Origin: a virus
Length of the DNA: 21,868 nt
Reading direction: 5' to 3' (one strand)
Virus record (IMG/VR): IMGVR_UViG_3300037204_000004
Location: 1-21,868 of that record
Below the pieces are notes generated by a model. That model was not told the DNA's origin and ran no database searches. It saw nothing but the letters and a program-made list of their open reading frames with translations. Positions 16,077 to 21,868 of the stretch are shown here, one piece after another; within the stretch, counting starts at the first letter, position 1, and every line of letters begins with the position of its first letter. The position numbers and the translations under genes were made by a program.

Positions 16077-17689
16077 TGCCGACGGTCCTTGACAGCTTCA
16101 CCATCGAACTAGGATTGGATCCGCGCCAGTTCACCGAGGGCGAGCGCGACGCCATGGCCGCCTTCAAGAAGACCCAGGAGGCGGCACTCGCATACGGCAA
16201 GGACGTCGAGATGCACGCCGGGCGCCTGGCCGACCTCTTTAGCGTGGCCAAGGCCGGTGCCATCGGTCTCGTCGGCGCGTTCGCCGGCGGCGAGATCGCC
16301 GGCTTCATCAACAACGTCGCAAACATGGACGCGACCACCGGGCGCTTGGCGCACAGCCTCGGCCAGAGCACCGAGAACCTCTCGAAGTGGGAGGGGATGG
16401 TGCGGATGGTCGGCGGCAGCGCCGGCGACGCCCAGCGCGTATTCGCCGGCGTGACCGACGCGATCAACAACTACATGGCCACCACCGGATTGCCGCCACC
16501 GGCGCTGATCTCGCTGTTTAACCGGACGGGCGTCGGCATGAATCAGTTCATGCAGAACCCGAACGCGGCCTGGGACAAGATCTCGGCGTTCGCGTCTGGG
16601 GAGAACCAACGCCAGCCCGGTATGGGCAGGTGGTGGCTGCAGCAGATCCCCGGCATGACCGAGGCGTTCATGAACCTGCTGCTGCAGGGCCCCGAGCGCA
16701 TGCGCCAGATGCGTGAGGAGATCAGCCGCTTAGGCTTCGCGACCGAGATGTCGGCGGACGAGATGATCGACTTCCAGGCCAAGTCCGCGGGCCTGAACGT
16801 GGCCCTCGAGAACCTGGCGCGGCGCACGTTCCCGGCGCTGATCTTCCTCACCAACGAGCTGGCCAAGGCCGTCGACGGCATCTCGGCGATGTTCGGCAAC
16901 AACGACAAGAACGTCGCGAACCTGAAAAAGGGTGAACTCGGCAAGGCGCTCTGGGGCGATGACATGTGGAACTACATCCACCAGCCGGGCGCGAACTTCA
17001 GCGGCGTGTGGGATCTGCTGCGCGGGCGCAAGCCCGGGGGCGCGGCCGGGACACCGGGCGCCGGCGGCACGCTTGGCGCCAACGAGCGCAACTTCCTGGC
17101 CGGACTCTCCTTCCTCGAGACCGACCACCGCAACGTCGGCAACGCGTCGAGCTCGGCTCAGGGCTTTTTCCAGTTCCTCTCGGGGACCGCGCAGAAGGCG
17201 ACGGGCGCCGGGCTGCCGGACCCGCGCGCCGGCACCTGGGCGCAGCAGGCCGACGCGACGATGCAGTTCATCAAGAAATTCTATCCGCAGGCCGCCGACG
17301 CGATCGACAAGGGCGATTTTGTCACGGCGACGATGATCCTGCGCGGGGAGTGGCCGAGCCTGCCCGGCGGCGCCCAGTCGCAATCGCGGTCGCGCTACGA
17401 GACCTGGGCCGACGTGGTCCACGGTAGCGGCCCGCGGCCGCCAGGCGAAGGCGGTTCGTTCGAGGATCGCTGGGGCGGAATCGCGCCAGGCGCCGGAGCC
17501 GCAGCCCGCGGCCAGATCAACAACTCGACGCAGACCAACCAGCACCAGAGCAGCACCGACATCTCGATCGGCGACGTGACGATCGTAACGCAGGCCAAGG
17601 ACTCGGACGGAATCTTCCGCGACGCGGCCTCGGGCCTACGCAAGAACCTGGCCGCGGCGATGAACTACAACAACTCGATGACGGGGTGA
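16076..17689 (+). CDS. tail tape measure protein with muramidase-like domain
   Basis: 537 residues from ATG 16076 (TGATG overlap); the in-frame start at 16034 was rejected as it lies in the previous gene. The N-terminal 330 residues are largely helical (FTEGERDAMAAFKKTQEAAL) with a Gly/Ala hydrophobic stretch near residues 60-80 (AGAIGLVGAFAGGEIAGF). Residues about 335-435 resemble a lysozyme or transglycosylase fold: FLAGLSFLETDH with candidate acid Glu348, then SSAQGFFQFLSGTAQKATGA and an Ala-rich helix. The C-terminus (NSTQTNQHQSSTDISIGDVT then LRKNLAAAMNYN) is the tip-binding end often seen in such proteins. The tape sets tail length; 537 residues imply a fairly short tail. The enzyme domain may open peptidoglycan during entry. 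Confidence 0.82.
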   Translation: MPTVLDSFTIELGLDPRQFTEGERDAMAAFKKTQEAALAYGKDVEMHAGRLADLFSVAKAGAIGLVGAFAGGEIAGFINNVANMDATTGRLAHSLGQSTENLSKWEGMVRMVGGSAGDAQRVFAGVTDAINNYMATTGLPPPALISLFNRTGVGMNQFMQNPNAAWDKISAFASGENQRQPGMGRWWLQQIPGMTEAFMNLLLQGPERMRQMREEISRLGFATEMSADEMIDFQAKSAGLNVALENLARRTFPALIFLTNELAKAVDGISAMFGNNDKNVANLKKGELGKALWGDDMWNYIHQPGANFSGVWDLLRGRKPGGAAGTPGAGGTLGANERNFLAGLSFLETDHRNVGNASSSAQGFFQFLSGTAQKATGAGLPDPRAGTWAQQADATMQFIKKFYPQAADAIDKGDFVTATMILRGEWPSLPGGAQSQSRSRYETWADVVHGSGPRPPGEGGSFEDRWGGIAPGAGAAARGQINNSTQTNQHQSSTDISIGDVTIVTQAKDSDGIFRDAASGLRKNLAAAMNYNNSMTG

Positions 17690-17693
17690 GGCG

Positions 17694-18323
17694 ATGGCGA
17701 TCCCCAACGTGCCGGGCGTGCCCCCGCTCGCGAGCTACGCGGCCAACACCGTCGAGCTGCTGTTCGCCGACGTGCTCTCGGCGTTGTTCGGGTTCGCGGC
17801 CCCGATCTGGGGCGTTTACTCGGACGGGTTCCCCGTGATCGCTGCCGACAACCAGGTCGACTTCGAGTTCAAGCAGGACTCGCCGATTTCCACCTATCCG
17901 GTCGAACAAGGGCAGTTCCAGACCTATGACAAGGTCCAGCTGCCCGCCGAGATCCGGTGCCGGTTCTCCGCCGGTGGCACCGAGGCCAACCGCCAGCAGT
18001 TTCTGCAATCGATCGAGCAGGTGTACAACACCATCGACCTGTTTGACGTGGTTACGCCTGAGCAAATTTTCTCGAACTACAACTTCACCCACCGTGACTT
18101 CGCGCGGTCGGCCGACAAGGGCGCTGGCCTAATCGTCGTCGACCTGTGGATGACCGAGGTGCGGCAGACGGCGACGGCGCAGTATCAGAACACGCAGCAG
18201 CCCGGGAGCGCCGGGCAGCAGGGCCAGGGCGCGGTCCCCGGGGTGCCGCTCTCGAGCATCCCGAGCTCCGGCAGCGCCTCGGGGGTGCCGGCGGCGGCAG
18301 CAGCAGCAGGGCCAGTGGGATGA
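17694..18323 (+). CDS. baseplate Dit-like protein
   Basis: 209 residues, ATG 17694, 4 bases after the tape measure stop. VYSDGFPVIAADNQVDFEFK, then SPISTYPVEQGQFQTYDKVQ, are typical of Dit-like baseplate N-terminal domains of contractile phages, where a ring around the tube links tube to hub. FLQSIEQVYNTIDLFDVVTP and ADKGAGLIVVDLWMTEVRQT complete the core. The last 45 residues are Gln/Gly/Ser/Ala-rich low complexity, ending in an Ala run encoded by GCG/GCA repeats, probably a flexible tail. Stop and next start overlap (ATGA at 18320). Confidence 0.78.
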   Translation: MAIPNVPGVPPLASYAANTVELLFADVLSALFGFAAPIWGVYSDGFPVIAADNQVDFEFKQDSPISTYPVEQGQFQTYDKVQLPAEIRCRFSAGGTEANRQQFLQSIEQVYNTIDLFDVVTPEQIFSNYNFTHRDFARSADKGAGLIVVDLWMTEVRQTATAQYQNTQQPGSAGQQGQGAVPGVPLSSIPSSGSASGVPAAAAAAGPVG

Positions 18324-18634
18324 TCCTAGTTCCGGTGGCGTCGGTCCCGAACCAGCAGCTTCAGGTCCAGCTCGGCGGTCAGTCGTGCACGCTCAACATC
18401 TACCAGAACGCCTTCGGGCTGTTCATGGACGTGCTCGTCGGCACCGAGCAGATCATCGCCGGCGTGATTTGCCAGAACTGGAACCGGATCGTGCGCAGCC
18501 TGTATTTAGGCTTCACTGGGGATTTCGCGTGGCTTGATTTGCAGGGTGATTCTGACCCGATCTACACGGGCATCGGCACGCGCTACCAGCTAATCTATCT
18601 GGAAGAGAGCGACCTCCCCGCCGGGGAGGGCTGA
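18320..18634 (+). CDS. baseplate plug protein (Pam3 gp18-like)
   Basis: 104 residues from ATG 18320, overlapping the previous stop; an in-frame start at 18146 was rejected as it lies in the Dit-like gene. VPNQQLQVQLGGQSCTLNIY, then FMDVLVGTEQIIAGVICQNW and GDFAWLDLQGDSDPIYTGIG, match the small beta-barrel plug family that sits at the tube-hub junction in simple contractile phages such as cyanophage Pam3. Location between the Dit-like protein and hub fits. The next gene starts on the base after the stop. Confidence 0.8.
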   Translation: MILVPVASVPNQQLQVQLGGQSCTLNIYQNAFGLFMDVLVGTEQIIAGVICQNWNRIVRSLYLGFTGDFAWLDLQGDSDPIYTGIGTRYQLIYLEESDLPAGEG

Positions 18635-19741
18635 ATGGTCACCGTCTTCGTCAACAAGGCACCGGAGACCCCGACAGACAACGGCCAATTCCAGCCGCAG
18701 CAGAGCTTCGTGCAGCGGCTGCTCAACTTCCAGATCACGCTCGACAGCAATCCGGCCACGGCCCAGCCGACCCAGTTCGACACGACCACGGGCAGTAACA
18801 CGGTGCTGCTGTCTGGCTTTCGCGCGAGCGTGCGCGTGACCAACAGCGGGGCCCGGGCCGGGTGCATGGCCGAGGTCGTGATCTATGGGCTGCCGCAGAA
18901 CCTGATGAACCAGCTGGCCACGCTGGGCATGGGCTTCAACCTGGTCCAGAAGAACCAGATCACGATCTTCGCCGGGAGCTCGAACACGTTCACGGCCGGG
19001 CTACCGGCGGTGCCGGGGTCGATGGCTGACCCCGGCGCCCAGTCGCTGCAGGGCTTCTCCCCGATCTTCAACGGAACGATCTACTTCGCACTGCCCGACT
19101 ACAATCAGCAGCCGAACGTCCCCATTCGGATCATGGCCTCGTCGCCAGGCATCAACGCGATCGCGCCGGCGACGCCCGCGAGCTTTCCCGGGTCGACCAA
19201 CGTCGCCACGGCGATGGCCGGCTTCGCGAAGCTGATGAACGTGGGCTTCGAGAACAACAACATCAACGTCACGCTGGCGCCCTCCTATTACCCTGGAACG
19301 GTGTACCAGCAGATGCGCAAGCTGGCGAAGGACGCGCACGTCAACGCGGAGCTGGTGTCGGGCGCGCAGGCCGGTAGCGGCGGCGGCAACGGCGCTACCG
19401 GCGAGGTCCTTGCCATCTGGCCGATCGGCGGCTCACGCACGAGTCTGAACGGGGGCGGTCCGCTGCCGCTGATCGGCCCGACGTCGGGGTTGATCGGCTA
19501 CCCGTCGTTCGCCAACAACGGTTGGGTCATCGTCAAGATGCTCTTCAACCCGCTGGTCGGCCTCGGCAGCCAGTTCACGGTCCAGAGCAGCATCCCGCAA
19601 GTCAACAACAAGACGCTGGTGGTCTACAACCTCGGTCTGATGTTGGAGTCGCTCGAGCCGAAGGGGAAGTGGGAAGGGACAGCGCACTGCTATCCCCTGG
19701 GGCTGCCGGCACCGGCCGTGCCGCAGGCCAGCGCGGGATAA
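18635..19741 (+). CDS. baseplate hub protein
   Basis: 368 residues; ATG 18635 immediately follows the plug stop. The N-terminus is Gln-rich, then comes a beta-rich segment (LLSGFRASVRVTNSGARAGC, AEVVIYGLPQNLMNQLATLG) with the pattern of T4 gp27/Mu gp44-type hubs, in which the MNQLATLG helix follows the first barrel. Later parts (PIFNGTIYFALPDYNQQPNV, VYQQMRKLAKDAHVNAELVS, NNKTLVVYNLGLMLESLEPK) complete a two-barrel trimeric ring that holds the spike. No lysozyme motif is seen here; that activity seems to reside in the tape measure. Assignment relies on fold pattern and neighbours. Confidence 0.75.
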   Translation: MVTVFVNKAPETPTDNGQFQPQQSFVQRLLNFQITLDSNPATAQPTQFDTTTGSNTVLLSGFRASVRVTNSGARAGCMAEVVIYGLPQNLMNQLATLGMGFNLVQKNQITIFAGSSNTFTAGLPAVPGSMADPGAQSLQGFSPIFNGTIYFALPDYNQQPNVPIRIMASSPGINAIAPATPASFPGSTNVATAMAGFAKLMNVGFENNNINVTLAPSYYPGTVYQQMRKLAKDAHVNAELVSGAQAGSGGGNGATGEVLAIWPIGGSRTSLNGGGPLPLIGPTSGLIGYPSFANNGWVIVKMLFNPLVGLGSQFTVQSSIPQVNNKTLVVYNLGLMLESLEPKGKWEGTAHCYPLGLPAPAVPQASAG

Positions 19742-19754
19742 GTTAGGGGGACGG

Positions 19755-20582
19755 GTGAGCGACACGAGCGGGTTCGGCTACGGGCAGATGACGCCCGAAG
19801 ACGTGGCGACCGAAGGCGCCGTCGTCAATTTCCTTTGCCGGCAACTCATCCAGCAGCTGAACATGATGAAGCTGGTGAAGGTGGTGGCCGTGCACCCGGG
19901 CTCCGGCACGGCGCCCGGCCCCGGCACCGTCGACGTCCAGCCGCTGGTAAGCCAGATCGACGCGAACGGCTACGCGACCGCCCACGGCACAGTGTTCGGC
20001 ATTCCCATATGGCGCCTGCAGGCCGGCCCGTGGGCGCTCGTCGCGGACCCGGTGAAGGGCAACGTCGGCTACGTGGTGTGTGCCGACCGCGATTCCTCTA
20101 ACGTGGTCCGCAACGCCGGCGCCGTAGCCGGGCCTTACAATCCCGGCAGCAGGCGCCAATACGATCTCGCCGACGGCGTCTACATGGGCGGTTGCCTCAA
20201 TGCTGCGCCGACGCAGTATGTCTGGCTGAAGTCCGATGGCACATTGGTCATCGTCGACGGGCACGGGAACACGATCCAGACGACGCCGAACGGCTTCCAG
20301 CTGTCCGACGCCAACGGCAACTCGGTCCAGAGCTCGCCGACCGGGCTGACGTTGACGGCGGTGACGGTGACGGTGACGGGGAACCTGAATGTCGAAGGCG
20401 GACTCGAGGTCGGAGGCACGATCACGCCGATCTCAGGAGGCACCCTCAACTTCGGCAGCAGCAACCTGCAAACGACCGGGACCGTCGCTGCTTCGCAGGT
20501 GACCGGCGGCGGCGTTCCGCTGTCGACCCACATCCACAGCGGCGTCACCACGGGCGGCTCCGACACCGGACCGCCGACTTGA
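19755..20582 (+). CDS. baseplate spike / membrane-puncturing protein (Gp138/gpV-like)
   Basis: 275 residues, GTG 19755 with AGGGGG at 19745-19750. The N-terminal OB-fold region (LVKVVAVHPGSGTAPGPGTV, PIWRLQAGPWALVADPVKGN, GYVVCADRD) matches the Gp138_N domain. The middle has a mixed link (YDLADGVYMGGCLNAAPTQY), then repeated short strands (TQTTP-like, LSDANGNSVQSSPTGLTLTA, VTVTVTGNLNVEGGLEVGG) forming a triangular beta-helix needle; a GGTGAC triplet repeat at 20360-20377 encodes its VTVT. The C-terminus STHIHSG (H259, H261) is the classic HxH motif that binds an iron ion at the needle tip, followed by TGPPT. Confidence 0.86.
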   Translation: MSDTSGFGYGQMTPEDVATEGAVVNFLCRQLIQQLNMMKLVKVVAVHPGSGTAPGPGTVDVQPLVSQIDANGYATAHGTVFGIPIWRLQAGPWALVADPVKGNVGYVVCADRDSSNVVRNAGAVAGPYNPGSRRQYDLADGVYMGGCLNAAPTQYVWLKSDGTLVIVDGHGNTIQTTPNGFQLSDANGNSVQSSPTGLTLTAVTVTVTGNLNVEGGLEVGGTITPISGGTLNFGSSNLQTTGTVAASQVTGGGVPLSTHIHSGVTTGGSDTGPPT

Positions 20583-20589
20583 TGGGAAT

Positions 20590-21099
20590 ATGATTACAAT
20601 GGCCGAATTAATCACGCACAAGGAAGTCTTGGCGCTGCTGCATTACAATCCGACAACTGGCGAGTTCACTTGGAAAAAGAGCAGAGGGGGAAGCCTAGTC
20701 GGGAGTCGAGCTGGGCACCTGGATGCCAAGATTGGCTATTGGGTAATTCGCATCAACTACCGTCTCTATCTGGCGCAGCGACTTGCCATCTTCATGATGA
20801 CCAAGAAGTGGCCACCGCAGAAAACGGATCATCGCAATCTCAAGAGAGACGACAATCGCTTTGAAAATCTGCGCCCGGCCACTCATCGTGAAAATCAAGG
20901 CAACCAAGGAATCCGCAGCGACAACACGAGCGGTGCCAAAGGCGTGAGTTGGGACAAGTCTCGCGAAAAGTGGGAGGCCTATATTACCCGCGATGAGCGC
21001 AAGCATCATTTAGGCCGCTTCGATTCTAGAGAGGATGCTGCAGCCGCTTATTGGAAAGCCGCACGAGAGCACTTTGGTGAATTCGCGAGGGTCAGTTGA
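20590..21099 (+). CDS. HNH-AP2 homing endonuclease
   Basis: 169 residues if started at ATG 20590; ATG 20599 (MAELITHKEV) is an equally good choice, as GGGA at 20584-20587 is better spaced for it. HNH part: LLHYNPTTGEFTWKK, LYLAQRLAIFMMTKKWPP, TDHRNLKRDDNRFENLRPAT with D80-H81 and N89. The position before Arg64, usually His in HNH_3 proteins, is Gln63; the catalytic DH pair is kept, so activity remains plausible. AP2 DNA-binding domain, residues about 113-165: TSGAKGVSWDKSREKWEAYI, LGRFDSREDAAAAYWKAA. It sits between the spike and wedge genes, breaking neither, and is AT-richer than both. Free-standing mobile gene. Confidence 0.9.
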   Translation: MITMAELITHKEVLALLHYNPTTGEFTWKKSRGGSLVGSRAGHLDAKIGYWVIRINYRLYLAQRLAIFMMTKKWPPQKTDHRNLKRDDNRFENLRPATHRENQGNQGIRSDNTSGAKGVSWDKSREKWEAYITRDERKHHLGRFDSREDAAAAYWKAAREHFGEFARVS

Positions 21100-21483
21100 A
21101 TGGCCCCAGCGACGATCCTTCTTGATCCTGACACTTGGGATATTCTGTTGGATGCCCAAGGGAATATCGCTGTTGCCGAGGCTCCTTATGCACTAGCCCA
21201 AGATGCAGCATCAGCAATCTTGACATATCTGGGCGAAATATATTTCGACACGACGATCGGACTGCCGTGGCTGACGCAGATATTCGGCAAGAAGCCGAGC
21301 CTGGCGCTGCTCAAGCAGCAGCTCGTGGACGCGGCCGAGACCGTGCCCGACGTGGCCTCGGCCCAGGTCTTCATCTCCTCCTTTAGTAAGCGCGCCGTCA
21401 GCGGCCAGGTCCAGGTGACGAGTCAATCGACCGGACAGACCGCGGTTGCCGCGTTCTCCACCGTTGACCCGCAGGGGACGTGA
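21100..21483 (+). CDS. baseplate wedge protein, gp25/Mu gp46-like
   Basis: 127 residues, ATG 21100 directly after the endonuclease stop. DTWDILLDAQGNIAVAEAPY, then ALAQDAASAILTYLGEIYFD and TTIGLPWLTQIFGKKPSLAL, match the gp25-like wedge family, which triggers and anchors sheath contraction at the baseplate. The first 140 bases are 47-50% GC in hand-counted lines, then the gene switches to about 73%. The amino-acid sequence is continuous, so the two halves are a recombinant rather than a frameshift. Its stop overlaps the next start. Confidence 0.86.
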   Translation: MAPATILLDPDTWDILLDAQGNIAVAEAPYALAQDAASAILTYLGEIYFDTTIGLPWLTQIFGKKPSLALLKQQLVDAAETVPDVASAQVFISSFSKRAVSGQVQVTSQSTGQTAVAAFSTVDPQGT

Positions 21484-21868
21484 TGACAGCGGGTACAAAC
21501 GTTCCAAATATAACTTGGACCGACACCGGCTTCACGATCCCGAGCGGGCCCGCGGTGCTCGCTGGCGTCCAGGCCGACATTCAGGCCGCGTTCATACCCA
21601 CGCTCAACTTCTCGCTGACGACGCCGCAGGGGCAGCTGTCCTCGAGCGAGGCCGCGACGATCAGCAACGTCTATGCGCTGTTCCAGTACTACACGCAGCA
21701 GGTCGATCCCGCGTACGCCAGCGGCCGGATGCAGGACGCGATCGCGCGCATCTACTTCCTCGAGCGCGACCCGGCCGAGCCGACCGTGCTGCAGATCATC
21801 TGCTCGGGGCTGCCCGGGGCGACGATCCCGATCGGCTCGTTGATCGCCGACCAGGCGCAGAACCTGTA
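21483..21868 (+). CDS. baseplate J-like wedge protein (3' end outside window)
   Basis: ATG 21483 overlaps the upstream stop (TGATG), and the frame stays open to the window end, so 128 residues are seen. DTGFTIPSGPAVLAGVQADI, LNFSLTTPQGQLSSSEAATI, YTQQVDPAYASGRMQDAIAR and ARIYFLERDPAEPTVLQII are typical of the N-terminal half of Mu gp47/P2 gpJ baseplate proteins, the main wedge component paired with the gp25-like protein just upstream. The gene continues downstream of this window. Confidence 0.88.
   Translation, partial: MTAGTNVPNITWTDTGFTIPSGPAVLAGVQADIQAAFIPTLNFSLTTPQGQLSSSEAATISNVYALFQYYTQQVDPAYASGRMQDAIARIYFLERDPAEPTVLQIICSGLPGATIPIGSLIADQAQNL

Noticed and set aside
21220-21244. TTGACA followed by TATATT as a promoter within the wedge gene
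   Set aside because: The spacing is only 13 bases and it falls in an AT-rich coding stretch probably imported with the endonuclease; the tail genes are otherwise translationally coupled.

Overview
The window is a late structural (tail) module of a contractile-tailed phage or prophage. Every credible gene lies on the + strand, and most are joined by ATGA, TGATG or GTGA overlaps. The DNA is GC-rich: hand-counted 60-base lines in core tail genes reach about 70% GC. This composition, the DUF3383-type sheath lineage and an IS1595-family insertion element suggest a high-GC proteobacterial host, most likely alphaproteobacterial. That host assignment is inference. There is no tRNA, rRNA, integrase, CRISPR array or clear host gene, so phage versus prophage cannot be settled here, and no gap longer than about 100 bases lacks a gene or gene remnant.

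Layout. 1-1078: two SAM-dependent methyltransferases (the first cut by the window edge), lower in GC than the tail genes and probably cargo. 1075-3463: a protein built from about 25 copies of a 14-residue repeat, then a neck-type protein. 3463-8797: a tail-fibre locus with a collagen/beta-helix fibre, a small decoration-like protein, a shorter fibre sharing both ends with the large one, and a propeller-like fibre. 8841-10922: a third gene of the propeller-fibre family, reduced to its first 20 and last 37 codons by an IS1595-family element (8901-10808) carrying transposase, a 45-residue basic protein and a cytosine-C5-type DNA methyltransferase. 10930-13626: neck/tail-terminator protein and tail sheath. 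13638-14405: free-standing HNH endonuclease. 14408-17689: tail tube, zinc-knuckle-like protein, tail assembly chaperone with a programmed -1 frameshift, a DUF6527-like zinc protein, and tape measure with a muramidase-like domain. 17694-21868: baseplate (Dit-like, plug, hub, spike, gp25-like wedge, J-like wedge), interrupted by an HNH-AP2 endonuclease between spike and wedge.

How it works together. Neck proteins close the tail top. Chaperones load the tape measure, around which the tube and then the sheath polymerise. Dit, plug, hub and spike form the puncturing tip, and the gp25-like and J-like wedges hold the sheath. The fibre cluster, which sits unusually between the two neck genes, supplies host recognition and shows domain shuffling, repeat expansion and IS-driven decay.

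Most notable observations: (i) a G_GGT_TTT slippery site preceded by a perfect 8-bp hairpin with AGGAGG in its loop; (ii) one 60-65-residue beta-rich module inserted into three unrelated virion proteins; (iii) a DNA-methyltransferase-bearing IS that has deleted the middle of a fibre gene and lacks a target duplication; (iv) sharp GC steps inside the genes flanking both homing endonucleases, which look like co-conversion tracts; (v) a roughly 25-unit 14-residue repeat protein with a Glu in every unit.
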